48,748 nucleotides of DNA from an uncultured Gammaproteobacteria bacterium (GCA_947258715.1 CAMYJH010000025.1:1-48748), one strand, 5' to 3'; counted from the stretch's first letter, positions 7,801 through 16,715 are shown. The notes: generated by a model not told the origin, from the letters alone. Program-made: numbers and translations.

Positions 7801-9003
7801 CTACTCTCGGGACCCGCCGCCGATCACTCCGGCCGCCACCAGGGCACGGATCCGATCCGCGACGATGCCGTACTCCTCGAGCACCTCCGCGTTCTGGGCG
7901 CCCAGATCGGGGGCCGGCCGGTCGGGCCGCGTTTCCACGTCCTCGGTTCGAAACGGCGAGCGCGGCGCGACCAGCGCGCCTTGCGACGGATGATCGAATT
8001 CGCGAAAAAAGCCGACCGCCTTCAAATGGGGGTCATCGAACAGTTCGTCCAGCCGGTTTACCGGCGAGCACGGGATATCCAGATCGTCCAGGATGGTGAG
8101 CCAGTCCTGCGTGGTTTGCGCGGGCATGGCTTCAGACACTATCTGGTAAAGGCGCCCAATGTTCTCGCTGCGCTTATGCGGCTCCACCACCCAGTCCGCG
8201 GCCGCGAGATCGTCGCGCCCGATGAAGCGCAGGAATCGCTGCCAGTGCTCGGTGGAGTAAGGCAGCAGGGCGATGTATCCGTTGTGGGTTCGATAAGGCT
8301 TGCGATGGGGGGACAGCAGCCGATCGTAGCCGGTGCCGCCCAGCGGCGGGCGGAAGCTGCGGCCCGCCATCTGCTCCGCCATCAGGAATGCCGCCATGCA
8401 CTCGAACATCGGCGTCTCGATATAGCATCCTGTACCCGTCCGACTGCGCCGCAACAGTCCGGCCAGCACGGCCTGGGCCAGGTACAGCCCGCCCACCTTG
8501 TCGCAGACGATGGTGTTCAAGAATCTGGGATCACCTTCCGCGCCCGCGTTCAGCGCGGCGAGACCGGACGCCGCCTGAATAACGTCGTCGTAGGCCGGCT
8601 CATCGGCATACGGGCCGTCGCCGCCGAATCCTGGAGCCGCACAGTAGACCAGACCGGCGTTGACGGACTTAAGCTGCTCGTAGCCGAGCCCGAGCCTGTT
8701 TACCGCCTTCGGTCGCATGTTGTGCACCAGCACGTCGGCTTTTTCCGTAAGCTCCATCATCAGCGCCCGTCCGGCCTCGGCCTTCAGATCGATGACCAGG
8801 GAGCGCTTGTTGCGGTTGCAGTTCAGATAGCCGGCGCCCATGTGTCGGGATCGACCGGGACGCACGGCGCGGAAGAGATCGCCCGACGGGCTTTCGATCT
8901 TAACCACGTCCGCGCCGAGATCCCCCAGCGTCTGGGTGGCAAAAGGCCCGAGTACAATAGTCGTGAGATCGAGAATGCGGACGCCGGTAAGGAGGTCGAA
9001 CAT
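7801..9003 (-). CDS. CaiB/BaiF family (class III) CoA-transferase
   Basis: About 400 residues, full length. It begins MFDLLTGVRILDLTTIVLGPFATQ, the typical start of the family, and carries GADVVKIESPSGD, NCNRNKRSLVIDLK, the VHNMRPKAVNRLGL loop and DEPAYDDVIQAASG, where an aspartate is the likely covalent catalytic residue. It would transfer CoA between an acyl-CoA donor and the imported acid, activating it for the acyl-CoA dehydrogenase. The ATG at 9003 is preferred; the open frame continues upstream into the MITE at 9148-9308, which is a chance extension. Divergent from the TRAP transporter genes. Confidence 0.9.
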   Translation of the reverse strand: MFDLLTGVRILDLTTIVLGPFATQTLGDLGADVVKIESPSGDLFRAVRPGRSRHMGAGYLNCNRNKRSLVIDLKAEAGRALMMELTEKADVLVHNMRPKAVNRLGLGYEQLKSVNAGLVYCAAPGFGGDGPYADEPAYDDVIQAASGLAALNAGAEGDPRFLNTIVCDKVGGLYLAQAVLAGLLRRSRTGTGCYIETPMFECMAAFLMAEQMAGRSFRPPLGGTGYDRLLSPHRKPYRTHNGYIALLPYSTEHWQRFLRFIGRDDLAAADWVVEPHKRSENIGRLYQIVSEAMPAQTTQDWLTILDDLDIPCSPVNRLDELFDDPHLKAVGFFREFDHPSQGALVAPRSPFRTEDVETRPDRPAPDLGAQNAEVLEEYGIVADRIRALVAAGVIGGGSRE

Positions 9004-9147
9004 TGTGTAAACAGCCGTACTTTCACTGACAGCGATCAGCAGAGAGGTTACGGGAAATCCGCAATCAAGAGAAATCACCTTCGACGTGGGCCCAGGGCAA
9101 AGCTCACCGACGCGTGTGCTGCGGAGAGAAAGCGCAGAAAGACCTAA

Positions 9148-9308
9148 CAGGCTGGTGAAAAACTCAGTTGTTCCCCAGCCTGTGTGCGGCACATAGACGT
9201 GCCGCCATTTTCGACGACTACAAGTCGTTGCAAATGAAGCAAGCCGGAAATCGCATTCTCGGCGCAGCGCGGTGAAAAAGAGCATGGATGCGCTTTTTCA
9301 CCATCCTG
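9148..9308 (+). mobile_element. MITE-like element A, copy 1 (161 bp)
   Basis: Non-coding repeat with ends CAGGCTGGTGAAAAA and (reverse complement of right end) CAGGATGGTGAAAAA, 14/15 identical, flanked by CTAA at 9144-9147 and 9309-9312. A second copy, about 97% identical (5 mismatches by eye) and inverted, is at 44333-44493. Five hairpins are seen: terminal arm hairpin; 9186-9205 (GCGGCAC/GTGCCGC); 9214-9228 (ACGACT aca AGTCGT); 9243-9263 (loop CGC); 9271-9302 (GGTGAAAAAG/CTTTTTCACC). It sits between the divergent CoA-transferase and TRAP genes, so it could influence either promoter. Confidence 0.8.
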
Positions 9309-9421
9309 CTAATGACTGCCGCCGGGCCGTCCATTCGACATGCTGTCAAGCCGCGAGTAATCTTACGGCGAGCCTAAGAGGATGGAGTTATCTCGATAAC
9401 GAAAATGGAGGAGAAACAATC

Positions 9422-10474
9422 ATGAAAAGCACAGTCCGAAATTTGATTGCCGGCACCGTTGCAGCGCTCGTCGGCTTAACAGGTCTCGCGGCCGGCGTCG
9501 CTCACGCCGCCGAGGTGACCGGTCCGAAGGTATCGTGGAAGTTTTCCGGCTGGGGCAAGCAGCGCGCATTCACGGTGGGCATCGAGACGCTGTCTAAAAT
9601 CGTGGAGGAAAAGACGGGCGGACAGTTCCAGATCAAGGTCAATCTGGGCGAGGCGCTGTCGAAATCGCGCGAGAACCTGGACGGCATCAAGCTCGGCGCC
9701 TTCGACGCGGCGCATTTCTGCAACTTCTACCATCCTGGTAAGAATCCCGCGTTTATGGTTTTCTCCCTGCCGTTTCTGCCGCTTGGCGACTGGAAAGTGT
9801 CGCTCGCGGTGCGCGAGGCGCTGTTCGAGCATCCGGCGCTCAAGGCGGACATGGACAACTGGAATGCCATGGCGTACACGACGACCCTGCTGCCGCAGTA
9901 CGAATTCCTCGGCAACGGCGAGCCTCCAGTAAAGCTCGCGAACTGGAAAGGCAAGCGCGTGCGCGCGGGTGGCGGCATCGGCGATGCGATGGTGGTGCTC
10001 GGCGCGATCAAGACCACGACCACGGCGACGGAGGTCTACACCTCGATGCAGCGCGGCACCATGGATGCCGCTTCCTTCCCGTATACCTACAGCCACGTCG
10101 CCTACAAGATCCACGAGGTGAGCGACTGGTACACGACGAATCTGTCGCCGGGCACTTCCGAGTGCCCGATCGTGTTCAGCAAGACCTCCTGGTCGAAGCT
10201 CCCGCCGCAGTACCAGCGGCTGCTGATGGACGTCAAGGATGAGGTGAACAAGGCGCAGGTCCGTGCTTATGTAGAAATCGACAAGACGAATCTTCCGATG
10301 CTCGCGGCACGGCTCAAGCCCGTGACCTACACCGAGGCGCAGCTCGAGGAATTCCGCCGCGTGGCCGGCAAGCCGGTGTGGGACAAGTGGGTCGCAGCGA
10401 ATAAGGACAAGTTCGATGCGCAAGGCGTTCTCGACATGGTGTTCGAGGTCGCCGAAAAAACCAAAAAGATGTAG
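9422..10474 (+). CDS. dctP: TRAP transporter substrate-binding protein (DctP family)
   Basis: 350 residues, periplasmic receptor of a tripartite ATP-independent transporter. A cleavable signal peptide is clear (NLIAGTVAALVGLTGLAAGVAHA-AEV). The conserved carboxylate-binding arginine region reads WKGKRVRAGGGIGDAM, so the ligand is probably an organic acid. Start ATG at 9422 follows GGAGGAG 8 nt upstream; a longer in-frame start would lie inside the MITE and is rejected. First of three genes (DctP, DctQ, DctM) in an operon divergent from the CoA-transferase. Confidence 0.93.
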   Translation: MKSTVRNLIAGTVAALVGLTGLAAGVAHAAEVTGPKVSWKFSGWGKQRAFTVGIETLSKIVEEKTGGQFQIKVNLGEALSKSRENLDGIKLGAFDAAHFCNFYHPGKNPAFMVFSLPFLPLGDWKVSLAVREALFEHPALKADMDNWNAMAYTTTLLPQYEFLGNGEPPVKLANWKGKRVRAGGGIGDAMVVLGAIKTTTTATEVYTSMQRGTMDAASFPYTYSHVAYKIHEVSDWYTTNLSPGTSECPIVFSKTSWSKLPPQYQRLLMDVKDEVNKAQVRAYVEIDKTNLPMLAARLKPVTYTEAQLEEFRRVAGKPVWDKWVAANKDKFDAQGVLDMVFEVAEKTKKM

Positions 10475-10540
10475 CTATCCGATGGATAGCGAGCGGCCGG
10501 CGTCCGGGCGGACCGGCCGCTCGCGTGCGGAGGATCTCCC

Positions 10541-11176
10541 ATGGCTTCACCCGCGACTGAGGAAAGGTCGGCGGACGGCGCCGTGCTCAGTCGCTTCGAC
10601 GAGCGCCTGGCCCGCGTCGAAACTGCGTTCAATCTGATCGCCGCGCTTTGCATCTTCGCGCTCATGTTCCTCGGCATCGCCCAGGTGCTGGGGCGCAAGC
10701 TGTTCAACGCCCCCATGGTCGGTTACATCGACTTCGTCGAGCTGTCTATGGCGACGTTCGCCTTTCTCGGAGTTGCCTACTGCCAGCGCCTCGGCGACCA
10801 CGTGCGCATGGAACTGTTTCTCAGCTTCCTCAAAGGGCGGGCGCTGTGGATGTTCGAGGCCTTCGCCACCCTCGCCGGGCTGTTCATCATCGCCGTGCTG
10901 ATCTACTACGGATTCGAGCACTTCCTGCGCGCCTATCAGATTGGCGACAGCACCATCGATGCCGAGCTGCCGGTGTGGCCGTCGAAGCTGCTGGTGCCGA
11001 TCGCCTTCTCGCTGCTCTGGCTCCGCCTGCTCGTTCAGCTGATCGGTTTCCTGCGCCTTGCGCGCCGGCCGCAAGCCACGCCGGTCGCGGTGCCGCTGAT
11101 CAGGAGCGTGAGCGAGCTCGCGGCGCACGAAATCGAGGAAGCACTGTCCGTGACCGAGCACCCGCCGAGGCGCTGA
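10541..11176 (+). CDS. dctQ: TRAP transporter small permease (DctQ family)
   Basis: 211 residues with four hydrophobic helices (LIAALCIFALMFLGIAQVLG, the segment with the conserved ELSMATFAFLGVAYC, then FATLAGLFIIAVLIYYGF, and a last near LLVPIAFSLLWLRLLVQLIGF). The N- and C-terminal tails are long and hydrophilic. It partners DctM in the membrane. Start follows GCGGAGGATCTCCC. Ends 1 nt before DctM. Confidence 0.9.
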   Translation: MASPATEERSADGAVLSRFDERLARVETAFNLIAALCIFALMFLGIAQVLGRKLFNAPMVGYIDFVELSMATFAFLGVAYCQRLGDHVRMELFLSFLKGRALWMFEAFATLAGLFIIAVLIYYGFEHFLRAYQIGDSTIDAELPVWPSKLLVPIAFSLLWLRLLVQLIGFLRLARRPQATPVAVPLIRSVSELAAHEIEEALSVTEHPPRR

Positions 11177-11177
11177 A

Positions 11178-12482
11178 ATGGATGACTTCCAGATCGGCGT
11201 CGCTGGCGTGATTGCGCTGGTATTCCTGGTGGTTGCCGGGGTGCGCGTGTTCTATGCGGCTGCGCTTGTGGGACTCGTCGGCCTGGTCGCCATGATTGGC
11301 TGGGACGCGGGCGCCGGGATGGTGGGGACCATCCCCCACTCGAAGTCGGTGACCTACACCCTCAGCGTGCTGCCGATGTTCATCCTCATCGGTTACCTGG
11401 CTTTCCACGCCGGCTTTACGGACTCATTGTTCGACGCCGCGCGAAAGTGGATCGGGTGGGTCCCGGGGGGGCTCGCGGTGGCCTCGGTACTCTCGGCGGC
11501 CGGCTTCGCCGCCGTGTCGGGCGCCAGCACCGCCACGGCAGCCGTCTTCAGCCGGGTGGCGATTCCGGAGATGCTCAAGTACGGCTACGACCGTAAGCTC
11601 GCCGCCGGCGTGGTCGCTGCGGGCGGCACCCTCGCCTCGTTGATCCCGCCGAGCGCCATCCTCGTCATCTACGCCATCATCGTCGAGGAATCGGTGGGCG
11701 CCCTGCTGCTCGCGGGCTTTATTCCGGGACTCGTATCCGCTCTCATCTACGTCTTGCTCATCGTCGGCGTGGCCAAGCTGAACCCGAAGCTTGGCCGGCC
11801 CATCACCGGCTTCGCCTGGTCCGAGCGCTGGCGCGCGCTGCCCGGCACCCTTCCCATCATCGTCGTGGTGGTGATCATATTTTCGGCGATTTACTTCGGC
11901 TGGGCGACGCCCACCGAGGCCGGCGCGCTCGGCGCTTTCGTCGTGTTCGTGATCGCGCTGGTTCGTGGCATGCGCTGGATGGCGCTCAAAGAAGCGCTCC
12001 TCGAGTCGGCGAAGCTCACGGTGATGATCTTCTCCATCATCTGGGGCGTGCTGGTGTTCGTGCGCTTTCTCGGCTTCGCGGGGCTGCCGGAGGCCTTCGC
12101 CTCATGGGTGACCACCCTGCCGCTGCCGCCGGTGCTGATCATTATCGGCATCCTGCTGTTCTACGTGGTGCTTGGAATGTTCATGGACGCCATCGGCATG
12201 CTGCTGCTGACCCTTCCGGTGGTCTACCCGGCGGTCATCGCGCTGGGCTACGACCCGATCTGGTTCGGCATCGTGGTTGTCAAGATGGCGGAGATCTGCC
12301 TGATTACGCCGCCCATCGGCCTCAACTGCTTCGTAGTGAACGGCGTGCGGCCGGACATCCCGCTCACGGACATCTTCAGGGGCATTGCGCCGTTCTTTAT
12401 CGCCGACGTTGCCACGGTCGGGGTGTTTCTCGCTTTCCCGGCGGTGATCACCTGGCTTCCGCGCAGCATGAACGTGGGCTGA
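11178..12482 (+). CDS. dctM: TRAP transporter large permease (DctM family)
   Basis: 434 residues, about 12 hydrophobic segments, the Na+-driven transport subunit of the TRAP system. Family hallmarks seen: FILIGYLAFHAGFTDSLFDAARKWIG near the N-terminus, the repeat segment SGASTATAAVFSRVAIPEM, GTLASLIPPSAILVIYAIIVEES, and LITPPIGLNCFVVNGV near the C-terminus. Works with DctQ and DctP upstream; Na+ coupling agrees with the Na+ bioenergetics suggested by NQR. Confidence 0.93.
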   Translation: MDDFQIGVAGVIALVFLVVAGVRVFYAAALVGLVGLVAMIGWDAGAGMVGTIPHSKSVTYTLSVLPMFILIGYLAFHAGFTDSLFDAARKWIGWVPGGLAVASVLSAAGFAAVSGASTATAAVFSRVAIPEMLKYGYDRKLAAGVVAAGGTLASLIPPSAILVIYAIIVEESVGALLLAGFIPGLVSALIYVLLIVGVAKLNPKLGRPITGFAWSERWRALPGTLPIIVVVVIIFSAIYFGWATPTEAGALGAFVVFVIALVRGMRWMALKEALLESAKLTVMIFSIIWGVLVFVRFLGFAGLPEAFASWVTTLPLPPVLIIIGILLFYVVLGMFMDAIGMLLLTLPVVYPAVIALGYDPIWFGIVVVKMAEICLITPPIGLNCFVVNGVRPDIPLTDIFRGIAPFFIADVATVGVFLAFPAVITWLPRSMNVG

Positions 12483-12554
12483 TGGCTTGAAGGGATCGGT
12501 GATCGATGCGGGTCAGAATCGTTCGTCACCGAATCATTATTAATTCTCTAGAGC

Positions 12555-12683
12555 CAGCACACCCGCCAGCTCATTCTCACCCTGGAGAAGCTCGGGATTG
12601 CACCCGATGGGCCGTTCACCGACGCCGACTTTGCCGCAGCTTCCCCTGCCCGAGAACGTATGGGACAACGAGAAGAGCTGGGA
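12555..12683 (+). pseudogene. Degraded 3' fragment of the glutaredoxin-DinB gene
   Basis: 129 bp matching 4544-4671 of the intact gene, from CAGCACACCCG to GAGCTGGGA, with scattered substitutions and a single-base insertion near 12633 that breaks the frame. It lacks everything upstream, including start and redox motif, so it cannot encode a product. It shares orientation with the full gene and lies just beyond the TRAP operon. The 380-nt spacer 12483-12863 otherwise contains nothing I can support. Confidence 0.85.
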
Positions 12684-12863
12684 CTGGTCGGGTTCAACGA
12701 CGGCGGCCAGCCGGAACCATCGAGCCGACTCGCTGACGCCGGCATGTGCCGGTTAAGAACGTCGAAATAACAGCTCGGACTAAGCCAGAAGCTAATCGGA
12801 CATGCGCACGCGATTGCTCAAAAAAGTCCGGCTTTTGCACCGATAGCCGTTCGCCTCCGCCGT

Positions 12864-13268
12864 CTATTGGTGCGTCGAAAGACCCTGCAAGACGATGTCG
12901 GTATAAGTCACCACGCCGATAATTTCGTCGTGCTCGATAACGGGAGCGACCGCGAGTCCGAACTGGCTGAACAACCTTGCCGTGTAGCGGATATCCATGT
13001 CCGGACGCACTGAGAGCACGGGTTTGGACATGATCTCGTAAACATTTACCCGCTCGGGTGATCGGTCGGCGGCAATGACCTTCTTCGCGATGTCCGAAAG
13101 CAGCACCATCCCGTACTCGTCGCTCTCGGTCCGTTTTTTGACCACGATGCAGCGCGCCTCCCTGCGTTTGAGCTCGGAGAACGCGGCGGCCACGGTTTCC
13201 AGTCCGTCCACCAGCAGGTAGCGGTCATTCATGACATCGCGGACCCGTATGATCTTTTGCTCCCTCAT
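12864..13268 (-). CDS. CBS-domain pair protein
   Basis: 134 residues, two CBS motifs (IIRVRDVMNDRYLLVDG... and VYEIMSKPVLSVRPDMDIRYTARLFSQFGLAVAPVIEHDEIIGVVTYTDIVLQG), a module that binds adenosine nucleotides or related ligands. The ATG at 13268 is used because it overlaps the stop of the PII-like gene by 4 nt; longer upstream frames are shadows of that gene. It belongs to the leftward operon DUF1538-DUF1538-PII-like-CBS, and probably senses energy state for that transport system. Confidence 0.88.
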   Translation of the reverse strand: MREQKIIRVRDVMNDRYLLVDGLETVAAAFSELKRREARCIVVKKRTESDEYGMVLLSDIAKKVIAADRSPERVNVYEIMSKPVLSVRPDMDIRYTARLFSQFGLAVAPVIEHDEIIGVVTYTDIVLQGLSTHQ

Positions 13269-13615
13269 ATTTCTTCCTCCACGGCGCGTGAAAGCTCCTG
13301 AACCTGGTGCGATACACCGACCACGTCCTCGACGTCGATTTGAAGCGCGATGCCGCGGCCCGGTTGGGTATCGAAGTTCCCGGCGCTGGATATCTTCTCC
13401 AAAATTCGCCGGCTCATGTGCTCTTCCACCACAAGCAGCAAAACGTCGCACTGAGTTTCCATTGAAAGGCCGAGAAAGGTCTTTTTCGGCGTCACGCCCT
13501 CCCCGCGTGCGGTGTTGATCAAAGTGACGCCGGTCGCGCCGGCCTCGCGCGCAGCGTGAGCCACCTCGCTCGAAATTGCGTCGTCTACCACGACCACGAT
13601 GAGTTTGAAATGCAT
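13265..13615 (-). CDS. PII-like regulatory protein
   Basis: 116 residues with the ferredoxin-like PII pattern: beta strand MHFKLIVVVVDD, the helix ISSEVAHAAREAGATGVTLINTARG, a T-loop-like segment, then DVLLLVVEEHMSRRILEKIS and GRGIALQIDVEDVVGV. It lacks the uridylylated tyrosine motif of canonical GlnB/GlnK, so it fits the PII-like group that regulates transporters. Lies between the DUF1538 pair and the CBS gene with which it overlaps. Confidence 0.75.
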   Translation of the reverse strand: MHFKLIVVVVDDAISSEVAHAAREAGATGVTLINTARGEGVTPKKTFLGLSMETQCDVLLLVVEEHMSRRILEKISSAGNFDTQPGRGIALQIDVEDVVGVSHQVQELSRAVEEEI

Positions 13616-13640
13616 AACCTTAGCCTCGTGTTTTCTGTAT

Positions 13641-14441
13641 TCAGTTTGGATCGGAGTGGTCCGGGCGTCGCTTGGGGACGCGGCCAACCAACTCCGATAG
13701 CTGCGCGTACGCCAGCACGCTGATGATTGGAAACAGGCAGGCGAACGCTATCAATCCGAACCCGTCGATCAGGGGATTTCTCCCAGGAACCGTCTCCGCC
13801 AGCCCGAGACCCAGCGCCGCCACCAGGGGTACGGTGACGGTGGAGGTGGTGACGCCGCCGGAATCGTAGGCCAGCGGAATGATCTGCTTGGGCGCAAACC
13901 AGGTCTGAACGATCACCACCATGTAGCCGAATATGATGAAGTAATGTAGCGGGTCGCCGGTGATGATGCGGTAGGTGCCAAGGGCGATCCCGAAGGCCGC
14001 CCCCAGCGCCACCGCAATGCGTAACCCCCAAACGCCAATGGCGCCGCCGGAAATTTCGTTGGCTTTTATCGCAACGGCGAGCAGGGAGGGCTCGGCGATG
14101 GTGGTGCTGAAACCGATGGCGAAAGCAAAAAGAAAGACCCAGCGGTAGTCAATCCAGTGTAATGCGCTGCTCAATTCGGTCATGTCGGGGGTGAGAAAGG
14201 TCGGATCCGTGAGCTGCGCCGCCATCAGGCGGCCAATGGGAAACAGCGTCAGCTCCAGCCCGACCAGAAATAGAGATAGCCCCACCAGCACATAGACGAA
14301 ACCGATGAGAACCCGACGCAGGTTAGGAATCGGTTGCTTGAGCACCAGCAGCTGAAAGCCAATCACCACCGCCGCGATGGGCATCACGTCGCGTATGGTC
14401 GCCAAAATCGTGCCCGCGACATGCGCCAGCAGATCGCTCAT
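13641..14441 (-). CDS. DUF1538 membrane protein (second of pair)
   Basis: 266 residues, about seven hydrophobic segments. It contains the family-diagnostic loop [19 protein letters not shown] followed by [20 protein letters not shown]. It is paralogous to the preceding gene, with the same motif at the same relative position, so the two may form a two-half transporter. The ATG overlaps the stop of the upstream copy by 4 nt. No biochemical function is established for the family to my knowledge. Confidence 0.85.
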   Translation of the reverse strand: MSDLLAHVAGTILATIRDVMPIAAVVIGFQLLVLKQPIPNLRRVLIGFVYVLVGLSLFLVGLELTLFPIGRLMAAQLTDPTFLTPDMTELSSALHWIDYRWVFLFAFAIGFSTTIAEPSLLAVAIKANEISGGAIGVWGLRIAVALGAAFGIALGTYRIITGDPLHYFIIFGYMVVIVQTWFAPKQIIPLAYDSGGVTTSTVTVPLVAALGLGLAETVPGRNPLIDGFGLIAFACLFPIISVLAYAQLSELVGRVPKRRPDHSDPN

Positions 14442-15208
14442 ATCAACATTCCGTACATGAGCACGAAGATAATAGGGGTCAAAGAGGCGAAGGCGATCAG
14501 CCCGAAGCCGTCGGTCATCGGGTTGCGCCCCCTAATGGACGACGCCAGCCCGACGCCCAGTGCGGTAACCATGGGCACCGTGATGGTGGAGGTGGTCACG
14601 CCTCCGGAATCGTAGGCGATGCCGATGATCTCGTCCGGCGCAAATGCGGTCATGATGACCACCAATGCATAGCCGGTGATGATGAAGAGGTGGATTGGCC
14701 AGCCTTTGAGAATGCGGATGACGCCGAGAACAATGGCCAACCCGACCGAGAGCGCCACCGTTAGCCGCATTCCCAGCGCGTAGCCGGAACGGGCCTCTTC
14801 GCTCTCTACGATGTGACCGGTTTCGGCGGCGGCATCAGCGGCCTCGGCGGTGACGGCGATCAGCGCCGGCTCCGCCACCGTGGTGCCGAAGCCCAGAGCG
14901 AAAGCATAAAGAAGCAGCGCAATCAAGCTGCCCTTACGCACGAAGGCGTGGGCCATGGATTCCCCGAGTGGAAACAGGCCCATCTCGAGTCCGAAGATGA
15001 AAAAGCTCAATCCGACCACGATAACCGCAGTCCCGGCGAGCAAACCGAGCCAGTTCGGCAGCGGCTGCTCGATGACCACCAGCTGAAACACCCCGATGAC
15101 GATGATGATCGGCGCCAGATCGCGAACGCTTTGAAGGGTGGCGCGGAGGAAGGCGAAAAAGGTCTTCAAAATTCGAGCTTTTCTAGGGCTTCTTTTAAAG
15201 GCCGCCAC
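14438..15208 (-). CDS. DUF1538 membrane protein (first of pair)
   Basis: 256 residues. A basic N-terminus ([18 protein letters not shown]) leads into about seven hydrophobic segments, with the motif [19 protein letters not shown] and [20 protein letters not shown]. First gene of the operon with its paralog, a PII-like protein and a CBS protein. Motifs rich in Gly/Ser/Thr within membrane regions resemble ion-binding sites of secondary transporters, but this is inference. Confidence 0.85.
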   Translation of the reverse strand: MAAFKRSPRKARILKTFFAFLRATLQSVRDLAPIIIVIGVFQLVVIEQPLPNWLGLLAGTAVIVVGLSFFIFGLEMGLFPLGESMAHAFVRKGSLIALLLYAFALGFGTTVAEPALIAVTAEAADAAAETGHIVESEEARSGYALGMRLTVALSVGLAIVLGVIRILKGWPIHLFIITGYALVVIMTAFAPDEIIGIAYDSGGVTTSTITVPMVTALGVGLASSIRGRNPMTDGFGLIAFASLTPIIFVLMYGMLI

Positions 15209-15284
15209 CAGCCTGGCGAGTGCCGCCTGGACTGCTTCGCCCCGGGATCATATTAAACAAAGATGCGCCCGCCATAAAACGCCG

Positions 15285-15305
15285 CGCCCCCTCGCATGGG
15301 GGGCG
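15285..15305 (-). terminator. Leftward terminator after the 86-aa gene
   Basis: CGCCCCC (15285-15291) and GGGGGCG (15299-15305) form a 7-bp stem with a 7-nt loop. On the minus strand it is followed within a few bases by GTTTTAT, so it can end the transcript of the gene at 15424-15684 before the DUF1538 operon. Confidence 0.45.
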
Positions 15306-15423
15306 TTACCGCAATCATGAGTTTATACAGTCGGGGGGCTTTGGACTGGCCGCAGATTAAAAAGGAACCGCTGAAGCGCTCAACGGCCCCCTTTTCTAAA
15401 GACCCACTCGGCCGATGCCGTGG

Positions 15424-15684
15424 TTATCCGGGCATCTCGGGCGCGATGGGCATGTCCGCCATATGCTCGGCGTGGGCTTTGTAGTAGCCCAGCTTCTCGA
15501 TCGACGCTTTTGCCGCGGCCTCGTTGAAGGCAACCCGCTTATCGCCCATTTCCTTGAAGCTCCCGATGGGCTTCAAGTCGCCTCCCTCGACGCCGAGGGA
15601 CTCGTAGGCCTGCGCCCGGTGGGCGTCGTCTGTGATGATGAAATACTCGGGATCCTTGGTATTCTGATAAATTAGGAAGTTCAT
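15424..15684 (-). CDS. Small conserved-looking protein of unknown function (86 aa)
   Basis: Begins MNFLIYQNTKDPEYFIITDD and ends PIAPEMPG; soluble, acidic, no signal peptide or metal motif. The start at 15684 has a near-perfect ribosome-binding site (AAAGGAGGATCGCT). About 90 nt upstream lies an FNR box with a suitably spaced -10 element, so expression is probably raised under low oxygen. I do not recognise the family. The strong RBS and normal codon use make it a real gene. Confidence 0.8.
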   Translation of the reverse strand: MNFLIYQNTKDPEYFIITDDAHRAQAYESLGVEGGDLKPIGSFKEMGDKRVAFNEAAAKASIEKLGYYKAHAEHMADMPIAPEMPG

Positions 15685-15770
15685 AGCGATCCTCCTTTCA
15701 GCAGGTTGAGCGCGCCTGCCGATCAACCTTTTGTTACAGCTTCAATCTACACCTAGATGTATAGAGAGAA

Positions 15771-15784
15771 TTGATCCGGATCAG
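15771..15784 (-). promoter_or_regulatory. FNR/ANR box upstream of the 86-aa gene
   Basis: TTGATCCGGATCAG, one mismatch to TTGAT-N4-ATCAA. On the minus strand TAGATT (15744-15749) lies 21 nt beyond it as a -10 element, giving class II geometry for the gene starting at 15684. On the + strand no -10 is seen at the expected distance, so control of the hydrolase at 15969 is less likely. Confidence 0.65.
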
Positions 15785-15968
15785 GTTCTATGATTGTTTG
15801 CTCCTTCTGGTCGGCGAGGGACCGCCTGATGGTGGGAGGCAACCGGTCTTTGGGCTTAAACTACGACACGCCGCGGTATCAAAACCGTATTTTTTGAAGT
15901 TTACCGGTACAGCATGGCCGGGTGGCGGTTGTGATCCTCGCCACCGGCCAATGTAAGGAGAACCCGTC

Positions 15969-16715
15969 ATGCGTAAGTGGATTGCTTTTGTTCTGATTGC
16001 CGCATTCTCCCCCTTCCCGGTCCTCTCGGCTTCTATGGGTGAGAGCGTCGCCTATACCGTCAACGGCGAGCCCTACGAGGGGTACTACGTTTCTCCTGCG
16101 AAAGGCGCTCCGCTGGTCCTAATCATTCACGACTGGGACGGGCTCACGGACTACGAGATAAAGCGCGCCCACATGCTGGCCGAAATGGGCTATGCCGTGT
16201 TTGCGGCAGATTTGTTCGGTGCCGGCGTCCGGCCGACGGAAGTGAGGGACAAGCGCCAGCACACCGGAGAGCTGTACAAGGATCGGGTCAAGATGCGCGC
16301 GCTGATGCTTGGCGCACTGAAAGAGGCAGGGAACAAAGGGGCCGACGCTGACAAGGCGGTGGCCATGGGCTACTGCTTCGGCGGCGCCGCCGTGCTCGAG
16401 CTCGCCCGTTCCGGTGCCGACCTCAAGGGCTTCGCCACCTTTCACGGCGGCTTGAGGACGCCTCAAGGTCAGGACTACTCAAAAACCCGTGGCGAGATCC
16501 TGGTGATGCACGGCACCGCGGACTCGGCCATTACCATGGACGACTTCGCCGAGCTTGCCAGCGAGCTGGAGACGGCCGGAATCAAACACGAGATGGTGAC
16601 CTACAGCGGCGCGCCGCATGCTTTCACTGTGTTCGGCGGCGACCGCTATCGCGAAGATGCGGACAAGAAGTCCTGGACCCGGTTCAGCGCTTTCCTGGGC
16701 GAAAAACTGAAGTAA
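15969..16715 (+). CDS. Exported dienelactone hydrolase family protein
   Basis: 248 residues, alpha/beta hydrolase. A signal peptide is visible (MRKWIAFVLIAAFSPFPVLSA). The catalytic triad of the family is present: cysteine nucleophile in GYCFGG, aspartate in HGTADSAI and histidine in APHAFTVF. The Cys nucleophile is typical of dienelactone hydrolases, but export to the periplasm suggests a different ester or lactone substrate from classical chlorocatechol pathways. Start follows AAGGAG at 8 nt spacing. Convergent with the HiPIP gene, with which it shares a bidirectional terminator. Confidence 0.9.
   Translation: MRKWIAFVLIAAFSPFPVLSASMGESVAYTVNGEPYEGYYVSPAKGAPLVLIIHDWDGLTDYEIKRAHMLAEMGYAVFAADLFGAGVRPTEVRDKRQHTGELYKDRVKMRALMLGALKEAGNKGADADKAVAMGYCFGGAAVLELARSGADLKGFATFHGGLRTPQGQDYSKTRGEILVMHGTADSAITMDDFAELASELETAGIKHEMVTYSGAPHAFTVFGGDRYREDADKKSWTRFSAFLGEKLK

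Noticed and set aside
9004..9285. N-terminal extension of the CoA-transferase and a matching peptide near 44356-44538
   Set aside because: Both are translations of the repeated MITE sequence; similarity reflects the DNA repeat, not a protein.
9272..9421. In-frame N-terminal extension of the TRAP receptor gene
   Set aside because: It lies within the MITE; the signal peptide and ribosome-binding site fit only ATG 9422.
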